Of a stretch of DNA of 64,000 nt, positions 46,871-59,350 are shown in pieces (within the stretch, counting starts at the first letter, position 1; each line of letters starts with the position of its first letter). Where the stretch lies: the NCBI GenBank assembly GCA_036345935.2, contig JADWOT020001848.1:1-64000 (forward strand). Direction: 5' to 3'. The notes under the pieces are model-generated. The model worked only from the letters and a program-made list of their open reading frames with translations, made no database searches and was not told where the DNA came from. The translations under genes and the position numbers were made by a program. Source of the DNA: Taenia hydatigena (Eukaryota > Platyhelminthes > Cestoda > Cyclophyllidea > Taeniidae).

Positions 46871-48564
46871 AAACGTCGCTTTGAAGCCGAAGCCAATGGA
46901 TGTTGATGGGTGGGTCATAGGCAACTGTACCTATTCACAATTAGGCTGTCAAGCTGTGGATTTTTAAGAATGTGGAAGCTGGGTTAAAAAAGAAATTCCA
47001 TAAGTCTATTTCTAGCGATGCAATTGCCTTGATGAATGTTCTGAAGGAGGACGCCCTTTTGAGGAGTTGGTAAAACTCTGGGGAATGGACTGAGATTATG
47101 CATTCCAATGATAAAGGTTACAACGTGCTCAAATTTTTTTAAATAATAACTCTAGTTTCTTTCCATCGGGTCCAACTGTTAACTAGGGGTGCCAAGTTCT
47201 TCTGTGAGTAAAAAATGTCTTGTATTGCCAAATTTTGAATAGAAATAAGTAGAGATAGCTTGAAAGGGACTGAAATCCAGTTCATTTGTAAATATTCTTA
47301 TTTTAAGGACCTACATAGTTAAATCAACACAAACAGAGGCCTACGTAGAGCTATAAATGGCTCCTTTACTTGTTAAATCTCTTTAGCTAAAGGCAAATTT
47401 AAATGCCTTGTGGTATCAATTTAAGGTAGTCCCTGGTGTTTGGTCGAGGGTGTCTGGAGTGAGAGGACCTTCCTTGTTCAGCAAGGTATCTCGATGCTCG
47501 TTTCCCTGTCTCATGCGTAAAAAAATACTAGCATTTTTGGAAAATCCTTGAAGCTAATCCTTTAGGCTAGAAGCAAAGCCATCTTGGAGATCGGGTTGAA
47601 GCAGCTGTCATCTTGGTGGATGGGTGTATCTGGGTCCGAATTTATTTTTACTTAGACGCATTGTATGGCCATTGATATATTTCTGAGCCTCATTTTCTCA
47701 ATCCTTGTACTTATATTTCCTTGAATCATTCAATAGTTATTTCTGTTACTTCTCATCGTGAATGCGCTTAACTTCTGCTGCTGAGTTCCACTAAGAGCCG
47801 CTTATTTGCAATAAAATTTGCATCATCCCTACAAATGCCTTCTAAAAGGCCGAATTCATAATCAACTTGTGAGCCCAATGGGTGCCGATGCACATTATGT
47901 TTTATAACACTTTCATAAAGCTTTGCATATTCAGGCTGAACGTGTTATTTTGGCTCCAATTTAACCTGTGACCCCCAACCATGTCATTACAACCTCCCTT
48001 CTCGTGGGTGTGATATTTGTTCTGGAAGAAGTAATGAAGGGCCACGACGTGATCCACCTAACCAGTAGCTTGAATCTATTCGTAACTTGCAGACTTCTGG
48101 TTCCATTTCGAGAGGACGGAAGCCAGCACTCACATCAACCTTCCTCGATGGTAACCCCGACATTCTACCACCGGACGCTAAAATCAAACCCAATTCCATA
48201 CTTGACTTCAAGAAAAAGGGAAACTTTTCACCAAGATGATGTAAGGATCAGAGGCGTAACATAAATCAACAATAACAATTAAGTAGAGGAAAGGCGAAAG
48301 GCGAGGAGCCAACCCGAAATAAATACAAGGGTCAATGTATTGCTCTCTGCTACACCAGTTATCTACGCAAGAAGGCAAGCGTAAATGAGAAGCGAGAGAG
48401 TTGTCTCTAAAGGTGGCATCTAAAGATGTGGGTGCAAAGGCATCTCTCGCAGCTCCTCTTTGTACTGTTTGCAAAAGCAGTTTCCGATGGGGAAGAAGTC
48501 CAGGCAGCAACGTTGACGGAGCTCCCGCACTCAAATCTCCTGAAGAACACAAAAGGCTTTAGAG
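46871..48564. other. No supported feature
   Basis: Overlapping open frames at 47,968-48,552 occur on both strands, with no recognised family or splice pair. Nothing else was seen. Confidence 0.4.
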
Positions 48565-49400
48565 ACCGTCAATCGTGTCGAATCAATACTCTCAAAGACA
48601 TCATGACATGCCTAATCGTTAGACATGAGGCTGACTTATGAAGGATGACAGCTAATCGTTATACAACTTGAATTAATGGCAGCACAGCAGTATGCACGAC
48701 TTAAGCTTGATTAGTCGTCTACAGCTCTGAGCGATCATCTATCGGGAAATTCAAGGCCTGGACAATAATGATGATAATCACAGCCAGTTATTAAGCTATC
48801 CATTTTAAGGCTTCTGCAAAATCTGACGTTCGAGAGCAGCTCTGTCCACGGGTTCGCCAACCTGTAACATGTAAAATCGGACACCTACGAGTTCGTGTCA
48901 CAGAGGTCAGAGTCACGCGAATGACAGCAGCAAATACAACGCGTCTGACACAATGAGTACACAAAAATAGCGCTGTATTTGTAAACCTACGTGACCGGCT
49001 GAGTCGGTGTCGGGTTTGTTGATTGCATGCATGAGGAAACACCCACGAAAGGTAGATAAGTTTGCATAGCTTGGTAGACACAGATCGCAACGCGTGCTTT
49101 CCACGTGTCACGTGACTTCAAAGGGTGAGGGAATTAACTGTGCGACCAAAATAAATTACGTAGATTTTAAACCCACCTGATTAGCATAGAATATGGCGCA
49201 CAGTGAATGATTTGAATACGAGGCTTATAGCACTACAGAGTACACGACGGTTGATGTCAGGCATTACCCCTCTTCATCCATCTCCTCTCCTTCCATAATT
49301 TTGGTGATAACTAGACAGGAAGGAGAATGAGGGTCTCTATTCATGAAGCTATCCTTACTGCCATACACAACCGAATCAAACCAGTTCCCTAATAATGTGC
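48565..49400. repeat. Repeat block A2
   Basis: Direct partner of 140-1,010. In the right-hand set it follows E2, whereas in the left-hand set A precedes B, C and E. Confidence 0.8.
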
Positions 49401-50289
49401 TAATCATCCATTGTTAAAGCAAGAAATTTCGTTTGAGTTAGCTAAATGCTTCTGCTTGAAGCAAGTTATAATGTGCAAATTGACGTGTACCAGAACGAGC
49501 ACTGACCAGTCCATGAATAAGTCCAAACGTGGTGAAAGGTGTGGGTCCAGGTGACGAAGACAGGGACTGCCAACTTATTGCATTTGGGTGGATTTATTGG
49601 TTGCACTTGGAGCACTCATAACTGCATTCCAAATCCACTGTGATAGGGGACAAGAGGCGAGCGAGGTAGTTAGGGAGGGAGGTAGGAATGACAGAGGATG
49701 CTGTAGAGACCGCTTTTTTAATGCACTTTGGTGGTTTCTTTGTTATAACCTCCTTACTAAATTACTTGAGTAGCTGTGCAACCAAGTGCCCACAAAACTG
49801 GAACAAGAAGTGCCGGTTCCAGTTCCTAGGCGTACTAACGAAGCCCATAAGACTGGATCGGAAATGTGTCTGCCTTTAATCAGCAAATGTCGCGAGACAT
49901 TGAAGCAGAGATGAGGCACTTAAAAGGTGATTGCCATGCTGTCAAAGAAACTGGTAGGTCCTCCGACTAGTTGCCACTCCATTTTCTCAATCCTTCATAT
50001 CGGTTCTGTTCGACTGTCTGGAGCGCGCGTGATGGAGCGCAGGGAGTCTCATTTCGTCAAAAAAACGCCATATTCGACTAACCGGTTTATCCAACCTTGT
50101 TCCACTAACTCATTGTGCGATGCGTGTTATACGGCACTGTGAAGTAAGCCCAAAGCACTGGCGTTCGCCAAGTCCCTCACCTCAGCTAAAGTGCAAAATT
50201 TGTGTCCAGAGGGGAGCAAAGTTCATGTGAGGGAGGATCTGAGTGACATGAAATACCACATCCATTTTCAATCCTCAAATGATGCCCCT
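49401..50289. other. No supported feature
   Basis: Short plus-strand open frames (71 codons or fewer) and no recognised motif or repeat partner. Confidence 0.4.
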
Positions 50290-53200
50290 TACAGCATCAA
50301 CAAAAAATGCGGCAATCCCTTGTATTGACTTAATCTGGCGTATATAACCGGGTACAAGTAAAATTTCGCATGGCTTGGCTTAGCCCTCTGATAATATGCC
50401 ATTTCAGCCTGTCTCGGCAATCGCAATTTATCGTTAATCAAGCCAACTCTGATTACGAACTTTAGCCTGAGCCTTCATGCAACTTTCATGCACTCCTTCA
50501 CCTCTCAGCATTAAATTGGTGCCCAAACATGGACTTTTATTTCATAATTCGTTCACTAAAAATGTAGCTGCTGCACTTCCACCACTATCTGGAGACTCTT
50601 CAGACAAGCACGGCCAGAGGGCTATGCCACAAAGCAACAGCACAACCTGCATTCGATCCCAACAGATTAACCATTCAGCCTGTAGAATCAAAGGCAGCTT
50701 TAGTATGCTCGACAAGGCGGTTCTCTGGCTTGAGATGAGTTACTTCTTTGCTTTTTTACCAAAGGGTCACTCAAACACCCATGCCACAGTGAGGATGCTT
50801 CATCCGAAACGTAGCAGTGGACTACCTCATCTCACACACCTCGGCCACGTCGATCAACGAGCATATTTATCATCACCTGCGTGAACCCCTTCAATTCTCA
50901 CGTTCCTCTATTTGCAAAGAAACACGAACAAAGGAGATAAATTTTCAAATTTACTAATTACAGGAGATTTACAGGAACATACGACACTGTGGAGACATCA
51001 TCACAGCTTGAATTGGGGAGGTGTAGGCATCAGAAAGAGTGGGGATTCAGGATTTAGAGAGTTTGTGTTATTCAACATCAAAGTGCTGCCAAAAGACAGA
51101 GGCGATCATTCCAGTGTCCTTTTCCTCTTGACGCGCGAATTTCCTTGGGCTTCACGATGGTAGCGGTGTTTCCGCACCAATAAATTGCACTTATAATCCT
51201 CCTTAGATGACGGACCTCTCGTCTGCATTCGATTTATACACTATCAACATTTGGACATGCGAAACGAAAACAGCAAACATGGGTTGGGGAAAGCCTTGAT
51301 CAATACGATGGAAATAAGGTCTGGACGGAGGTGCTGACTTTTTGCCTGCACGAGTAATCACAATGCAGTAGTAAGCGCTAGCACACGTTGCATACGAAAC
51401 AGATATCATTTATCAAGAATGGCACGGACCAGTGCTAGTGCCTGTGCACAGCAAAGCGCAGTGATGAACCAAGTTTCTTGTGAAGGAAGTTGTCTGTAAT
51501 CCTAGATACAAGTACCAGCGAGAAACGTCAACCTATTCAGTAATTAGACATTTAGACGATGTAGACGTCTATCAATCAGTGGAGACTCCTCAAATATTGG
51601 TTTCCATCCTCTCCGCCCAGTGGTTAGTTAAGCCTCATAATTCCCAGCACCAGTTTGACGCAGAATTGTGTAAGAGACGAATGCATCCGTGTTAATGGCT
51701 CCGACGAGATGAGCCAAAAGTCCCATCAAAATCGAGGGCAACGTAGGATTGGCGATGGGGGGAAGGAGGAATAACCTTCATGACTAACCTGTCACGCATG
51801 TCAGGATCAGTCTCGGAGTAGCGCGCAAAGAGCTTCTTCAAATCAACTAGACCAAAACGTCCCTCCCCCTCCACCCAACCATTAAATCCACCTCACAACT
51901 GCCCGATGCCTGCTATTAAAGTCTCCTCTCCTCCGCTGTGCCCGACTAAAAGGAAATCACAATCGGAATCTTTAAAAAACTAAAGTGATGCGATAGACAT
52001 GGAACTGTCTCTTCTGTACGTCACGCTACACACGTGCTGCGGCCTAGTCGCCGTCAAGATCAAATGTCGACCATATGAAGACAGGCGGACACAAAGGCTG
52101 TAAAAATAATACACATGCGAAATCTGTGGTCTAAGAGACCATCAACTGTTAAAAACGAAGTTGTAAGCGAGCGTGAAAAACGCAGGGATTCTTGCGAGAA
52201 AAAGACAGTACACATTGAGAACTTGCTTAGGAAGAAGGACAAGGAACAACTTTTACAAATAAAGCGCGCAGGATCTGTCTGTCAACCCCTCCACTTTAAG
52301 AACCGCAAGCACTTATAGCCTCAAGGCAAAGGTAGCACTGATGTAAGGCATTCATGACAGAATGTCAGGCTGGATCAACAAAAATCGCCTAATTTTGGGT
52401 AATGAAGCTAAAAAGAGATCAAAAACTTGAACTTACAAATGGATTAATTACAAGATTGGAGACAGAATAATAAAGCTACACCAAAATTTCTTACCTAGCC
52501 AAATAACCAAGGCGAAATGGCTGATTTTTGCTGTAAATCTTCTGAATGGTAAAATTTTAAACGAATGAGTAAAAACTCTTAAAAATCAAATGGAACAATT
52601 CACAAAAGCAGTCCAGCAGCATCATTGCAAAACTCGCACTTTAAGAAAAGAAATCAATCTGCTTAACTTGGCATGCGATAGTTGATTCCAAGGCGTGGAA
52701 ACCCTAACACCCTACCAAGAGTCTGTAAATAGATTGCTGTCTACACTTCACAAGCTAACAAAAGGTGAAAGAGACTCACCTCGCCTAACAATCACCCTAC
52801 AACTTTTCTTCAAAATGGTAGCTTTTACGAGGAAATCGCGGGAATAATCGAAGTCGTAAAAAGACTGTGCCGACCGAATGGCAGGGATAACGAATTTTTG
52901 ACCTTTAATTACCTTTCTCAAAAATGCTTAAAAAAGGGCACTACATTAAAATTTCGCAAAGTGCCAAGCATAAGCAAATATTAAACACATGAAAAATGGA
53001 GTGAGCAGCATAATTGAATCGTTAAACAATTTTAGCGGTAATTAGAAACCTTCCATGTTAAAAGAGTAACCTTATGCCTGCCGAAGAAAAATAAAAACGA
53101 TGACAAGGTAGAGAAAAGCAATAACGAAGAGGTCAATTATAAAATCACCACGCATCAAGCACACGATGATGAGTCTCATGCTCATTGTGATGGACACAGT

Positions 53201-54050
53201 TCGATGCAGAGAGCCCTCATTGAGTCCGGCAACACTGCAAGAAGCCACTGACTGGTTTATAGATACTCTGGTGAATGATGGTGCAGCCCCTAATAGACGC
53301 AGATCGGCAGCATTGACACCCATGTCCATGTGGATGCGAGCCCAGATCCATAGGTAAGACCATGGCAATAAGGCGCGCAGCTCCTTTGCTTGCTTTTGAT
53401 GATTTCGCACAGCTGACCAGCCAAAACCCTCTTGCGCAATTCCCTACTTAAAGATTAAATCTTGTGCAACAGATATCGTGCTTGCTCGTTAGAATTGCCA
53501 TTTCTTGCACTTTGCAGAACAAATTCATGGGCACACAAAGGGCTATCGACACAGTTCTGCGCTGACGTGATCCACTTTACTTCGACGTTCATGGGTGCCT
53601 AGTGTGACCCTGTTAGTTATTCAGCATTGCTGCGTCTCATCTTCGGCAGCAACCTGCACTCTTGGAGCCACAGTACTTGACATCTGCTCCACATTCTCGC
53701 TTTCAATCTGTACAAACACTAGCGAATTGAGTAATCTATCAACAGGAAATTGGTGTTTTCATCTCCTCTTAGTAACTTTTCATTTGTCCGTCTAAAATGC
53801 TTCTTTCTAACATCTTGGCTATTCTAATTTACTCATTTTTTACTATTTGAGTTGACAGTTGAGAAAACTGACAGATGGGTAGGTAGGTCAGAAGATAAAG
53901 GGATTGAGATTTACGGAGTGACTGTAAGGTCATTAGACAGCCAAAACTGGCTTTACCGTTTCAGCTAGCCTCACCTGGACATCTCTACTAATTGACCAAC
54001 CAAGCAACTAAAAAAGAACAGAGGTGCAACTCAATAATAAAATAATTCAA
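50290..54050. repeat. Repeat block Y2
   Basis: Direct partner of Y1. Relative to Y1 it carries an extra segment of about 200 bases within 50,610-50,800 and another of about 300 bases at about 51,600-51,900. It is followed, after about 850 bases, by X2, whereas Y1 follows X1 directly. Confidence 0.8.
51692..51874 (-). CDS. Candidate coding exon inside a Y2-specific insertion
   Basis: The minus-strand frame reads EGRFGLVDLKKLFARYSETD then PDMRDR, followed by a gttagt donor-like site. Read through, it continues LVMKVIPPSPHRQSYVALDF to a stop. Composition is convincingly protein-like, and the segment is absent from Y1. I cannot name a family. The VALDFDGT string resembles a HAD-type DxDGT motif, but it lies past the likely donor and nothing else supports it. 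It could be an exon captured by the repeat or a chance frame. Confidence 0.3.
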   Translation of the reverse strand: MEGEGRFGLVDLKKLFARYSETDPDMRDRLVMKVIPPSPHRQSYVALDFDGTFGSSRRSH

Positions 54051-54899
54051 GTGTTTCTGACACTGCGTAAAAGCAGATGTTCCAGAGGTTCGTGAAAATT
54101 CCAACAAAGTGTGTAGATAATGATGAATGTGATCCATATGATCTTATCCTGCAGATTGTGAAAGTAGGCGAATTCTAGGTAACGTTTGATGTGTCAAGTA
54201 GGAAAATTCGTCATTGCCTCGTGGCCATACGATGGTGACTAAACAGTCCCTTCTGCCCACATTGCATTTTAGGTTCCAGCCACCACGGTCAGCAGAAGTT
54301 ATAATGCTACACCCTAGGCGTCCGAAAAGTTTTAGATTGACACAAGTATCTTCCTTCAGTTGTTACCCCTTAGTGTCAAATAAAGGGATGCCTCCCTTCC
54401 TTGTGCAGTATTCGCTTGCCATCATCCCTGCCATAGTGAACGTCAGATCAGTTGCTGACTCCGCCAGACAACTGCTGCTTGGTATTTACTCAGTAGTGAG
54501 GATATTCCAACCCAGAATTCAGTAGTAAGACCCTCAGCAGAACCGATGCGGCGCTAGGAGCTGTATCAGGAACACACGCTACTTGTTGAGCGAAGCCCAA
54601 CCTTCCTTTGTTGGAGGCGGTTACGATGGTTTGAGTAGGCATATGTGCATTTTCAATCCGATTGTTCGTGAATACATTTAATCATAAGAGAAAGCATTGC
54701 ATCTCCAGCGAAGAGGGGGGAGAAATGGTGCTAGCTTTGAAGCAGGCGAAGGTGCGAGAAGCATCAGGAATATTGGGAAGCAAGACATTCTCGTGTTATT
54801 CTAAGATAGAAAACAAAGGCAAGGAACTGCAAGTTAGGGGGTTTTTACATCTTATTCTTTGGTTGATTTCAATGAACGCGGCACACACGGTGGGACATA
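54051..54899. other. No supported feature
   Basis: Open frames at 54,214-54,525 and 54,662-54,985 (about 105 codons each, plus) have no recognised motif, and the second runs into R4. Confidence 0.35.
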
Positions 54900-54929
54900 A
54901 TGCAGGGCACAATACTCGAGAGCCCATTA

Positions 54930-55060
54930 ATCACAGTAGGAGAAAAAGGATACACTCACACAAGGTGCGTTGTAGTGAGTCATGAGGGAAAAAGGAGTCA
55001 AGAAGTCTCCTTTCTATCCATTTCAAGGACGTCATCAGAAATACTTCTTATTTGTGCGCC
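54930..55060 (+). repeat. R-family repeat copy R4 (most diverged)
   Basis: A partial copy recognised by cactcacacaaggtgcgttgtagtgagtcatgag and the ccatttcaaggacgtcatcag flank. The shared frame on the complementary strand is broken here. Confidence 0.65.
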
Positions 55061-56089
55061 CTTGAGACGGCCTCATTTCATATGGCATGGGAATGCTTCG
55101 AGTCGATTGGGTGGGCCGAATTAATGCTAGGATTGTCCTAATGGTAGCGTATTATGTACCCCTGACGATAAGGCATACACGAGAGATCAGATAGTTTTAT
55201 CTACTCTTCTCTCTCCTATTTTATTCACGCCTGTCACAACTTAGCCTAAGTAGACGATCTTGTCTGTTGTGATCCAGTCCACTCTAGTCAGATCCAGTCA
55301 AATATAGTCATGCGAACCATGCCGCAGTATCTTCAAAGCGGGACATGAATATTAGGCAACTTGCTGCCCATCAGTGGGTCTCCTAATGCTACTGCCTTTT
55401 TGGTGATTGGAAACGAAATGAAAGAGGCATGGAAAGTAAGTGCTGCACAGGAGGCGTTGTGCAGGATATGATTGGTTGAGTGAATGGACGACTTACCCCT
55501 AGAGAAGAAAATGACGTTTTTGATGCACATCTCAAGCCTATGCTTGGACGAAGCGTTGCCTTGCACTGCGGAGATAATAGCGAAGCATGCTTCTCTTCGA
55601 TGGAAGTGAGGTAACATAAATATTTAGCTAAAAAAACAAAGGAATGATTGAGGTCGAGGTAAGAGAACAGATAACCGTGGGACTGGAATGAAGGGGGGGG
55701 TGGGAAGGAGTGATGAGGACTGGAAACGGACATCCTAAGATGTGTCTGCACAGTGCTGTAGTACAGCACGCCTTACCATTTCTCCTCTCTTCCTACCATC
55801 CATGAGTCGATTTACCTACCCACCTTTCTATCCATGTGACAGTAAAATGTAAAGGACTTGGCTCAATGGTAGCCAATTGAATCTGTGCATTATTTAATCA
55901 TGTCATAATCGAGATCAAAACTAGTAAAGAGATGAATGGGAACCTACAAAGAGGGCGATGGCAGACGATGAGGTATGAGGGGAAGGTGAGAGAAGCGTGA
56001 AGGAGGTAGAGGAGCAAGATGTTCTTGTGGCACTAAAGTGGAAAAAACAAAGGTAAGGGAGCAATTGCTCCCCTTTTTCGACTAATTTG

Positions 56090-56290
56090 TGTGCGAGGAG
56101 CACAAACAATGTGACTACATACAACACACAATACCTGTGAGCATATAGAGCGCAGAAGGCGACAAATGAGACACCTACCAAAGATGCGCTGAAGTGGGAC
56201 ATGAGAAGGAAGGCATAAACGAGAGAGTCCTTCTCCACCCACTTCGAAGATGTAATCAGGTCCGCTTCTTATCTATGCCTTGATCCTTAA
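56090..56290 (+). repeat. R-family repeat copy R5 (within X2)
   Basis: The complementary strand keeps the shared frame unbroken: LCLPSHVPLQRIFGRCLICR, then LLRSICSQVL and IVCAPRTQ. Compared with R2, most changes within SHV.LQRIFG are at third codon positions. Confidence 0.75.
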
Positions 56291-58899
56291 TGTCTGCATT
56301 GCATGGAATTGTGTAGGATTGGTTATGTAGGGTAAATCCTAGTGTTGGAACTCACTCGAATGGTAACGTATGCGGCGCCTTACTCAAGCTTGTCATAATC
56401 TAGCCTAGATTTCTAATCTTGTTTATTCTGACTTGGCCCAAATTGGTCAGATCTAGTCAAGCTTAGATTACAGTACTACAGCGCTTCCGCAGTGGAACAT
56501 GGATATTAAACGAATTCTTTCGCATCAGCAAGCGTTCTGATGCTGCTGCTTGTTTGGGCAATTAGAGTATGGTCAAGACCCAAATAACAAGTGTGGCACA
56601 GCACCTACACCTGCGCTGCAAGGTTTTGTAATGAAAAAGTGTGCATGAGTATACAAAGGCGGCTGGGTGAGCAAACCTTCTCTCACATTTACGCTTCATC
56701 ACCTTACTCTCATCTTTTTCGCCAACGTAAGCAATTTACATTTTGGCTGCACCTAAGTTACCAGATTAAATAACGATAAATACTACAAGGATTTATTGGA
56801 AGTAAGCTGTTGGAACCCAATTTAGGCGACTCTCGCTCAAAACGGATAGAACAGAGCCCATCTCCAGATCCGTAGTGTGCCGGCTTTCCTTGACACAATA
56901 GACGCCACACACACACCGACCGCACCCACCTTGCCTGATTTTAAAACAAGAATTGCTGCATCCCTTACAGAAGGGAACGAGCTGCCGGTTCCCAACTCTA
57001 AAGAATCTCGCAGCAATGTGGATAAAAGCAGGTAGAGCTCTGCACCCCTTGCTATTCTCAAGTTCGTTGTCGAAATAGGATCATTGCACTTCGACCACAC
57101 CTACATTGTGGGACCGTAAAATTAGAACTGCTGCAAGCAATTGCAGAAGGCAACCTACTACTACTACTACAAAACTGCCAGATTGTTGAACAAGAATTGC
57201 CGCAAGCATTTACAGAAGGAATCAGAATACTGTGTTTCATTCTTGGGCGGTTTTGGATTCAAAGAGAGAGGGAAGAAATTTACTCTGTAGCTTATACTTT
57301 ATACTTTATAGCACTTGCAGACTAAAACATGCACGTGACTTTCAATTTGGGTCAATTTAGGTCACAGAGGTGCCCGATTGTTAAGGGGTGCACGTCCGTG
57401 CATTGTCGATTACCTGCGTCAACCCAGGCACTCCTATCATCGGCCAGACTTTACCTTTTTAGAACTTGATGGGAGAACTGCCGCAAGTAACTTCCAAATG
57501 GTCCAAGCTGTTAGGTTATAAATCTGATCGGTTCTGGATCTGTCTTAACAGAAAACGGCATGGGGCTATATGCTTGCGTTATTTCGGCTTTCTTTGCCAA
57601 AATAGTCCACTTAACTGTCGGCCAGATCTAAATTTTATTGCATATCAGCTGAGTACAAAATTGAACAATCTTGGGTGTCAAACTAAGAAAACAGGTCGCA
57701 GCTATGTACTTATGCTATCCCGGTTTCCGTGTTATAATCATTCGAATTACATTGCGTTCACTTCGAAGCATCAACTGTCTTACAGTTGCACTACACTTCA
57801 TTGGAGCGGAATGTAGGTAACCTATCATTTGATGCCTGATCCCAATTAATTACATGTTGGAATGAACTAGATGTGGCTCAGTGTAATTTCCACGCTCTCC
57901 GTCTGTTTGTTAGTGCACACTCTCAATGCAGCTGCACGTCACAAAATGGTGTGGCTTCGGAGGAGACCTTCGTTTTTGGCACCGTAACAATTCAACAATT
58001 AACGCTTTTTTGAAACCACTTTAAGACCAAAGTAGGAAATACTTGAAGCGCAGAGTGCTTAAGCTAACTTGCATTATTTCACTTATGTAATGCCTTGCAC
58101 ATACATTGATCTAGGCTACCAGTTAAAACCTAATAACATTAAGACCTTTGCGATGGTAAAGGGACGTGGTCAACGGCTCGCCCGCTTTGAAGGCTTCTAA
58201 CTACAACCCTACACCTGCAGATGTGGGTACCGTAGAGATTCGTATAAAGCAATTTTATTGTGTATTAATGATCGAAATCGAGGGAATGAACAATAAAGTT
58301 TAGTTGCCCAATAAATAGCTAGTTTTAGTTTAGGCGTGACAGACATACTAAAGAACCATGGAATGCAGTTTACTCTTGCCTGATTTGTTAATGAAGTAGT
58401 GCCGAGGGCAGAATCCTGATCTTGAATCGCTCGTCAAAGGACTTATGATTTGCAAATTATGCTTTAGACAGACTCGATACGTTCCAGTAAAATTCGTGCT
58501 CCTCAAATCCATAAATCCATTTCACTAAGTAATTCTCAGCAAGTAAAATAAGTTTACGAGAAAAAATACGGTTCGCTTATTCCAAAATCATGGTATCAGA
58601 GCGTCGCGACGGATACAATTTGCCAACGAGGTGGAATGCGGTTACCGCTGATGACCTCGAAAATGATGAGTGATTTAACTAACTTAAAGACTTGTTTCAC
58701 TTAACAAGGCCCACAATCGGCATTTGATGACCGTCTTGGCGGTTGTGAATATCATGTGCATTTATTTTTGGTCTTTAACAATACGTGATTGTTACAATTA
58801 ACACGCATAATAAAACGATTAAGTTTCATAAAACTTATTGAAACGAAAACAATCAATCATCATATGCGTGCGTCCATACTCAGCAAATGCTTCTCCCAC

Positions 58900-59350
58900 T
58901 TTTATCCACTTCTGTTTATAGACGCAATTCGACAACAACGTCTTTTAATCTTTCTTCTCGCACAGCAAGCCATCTTCAAACCTAGAACTGGATCTTTCCA
59001 GCTTTGCTACAGGTATAGCTTACATTAATTATCGTTTGACGATGCTATATCGCATACTAGACACCCCTTTGCATGGACCCCTATCTACAAAATAATTTGG
59101 TAAGTAAAAGCATTCTTAGCTGCTTAGATATTGCACGTGCTTATTCACTTGAAAGTGGCTTTTTCGGAAAATGCGAACGTGCAACAGGTTAAAGCAAAAG
59201 ACGATTTGACATGATAAAATCCACCAACAGCGACTAAACGAACATGTGGAACATAACGTGTGCCAAACACTGGACAACACAGCGTTCCCTTTGGTATGGT
59301 AATTCCCATCCTATATAAATAGCACTTACCACTAATTTAACATTGCTTGT
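58900..59350. repeat. Repeat block F2
   Basis: Direct partner of F1. It follows X2, whereas F1 lies about 5 kb before X1. Confidence 0.75.

Larger units (their letters stand above)
54900..58890. repeat. Repeat block X2
   Basis: Direct partner of X1, with its first module present twice. The R4-plus-flank unit (from about 54,930) and the R5-plus-flank unit (from about 56,090) are offset by about 1.16 kb. It contains tandem diverged units at 56.7-57.5 kb (cctacattg, aagaattgc.gcaagca, ttacagaagg) and a short ctactactactactac run at 57,160. It passes directly into F2, while X1 passes directly into Y1. Confidence 0.8.

Noticed and set aside
51692..51760. HAD phosphatase motif I (ALDFDGT)
   Set aside because: It lies downstream of a likely donor site, is near the end of the frame rather than at an N-terminus, and no other HAD motifs are present.
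18950..56290. R-family repeats as spliced-leader RNA genes or tRNA-derived SINEs
   Set aside because: A tcggtgagtg-like donor occurs in some copies, but there is no known leader sequence, Sm site or clear Pol III A/B boxes, and no poly(A)-type tail.
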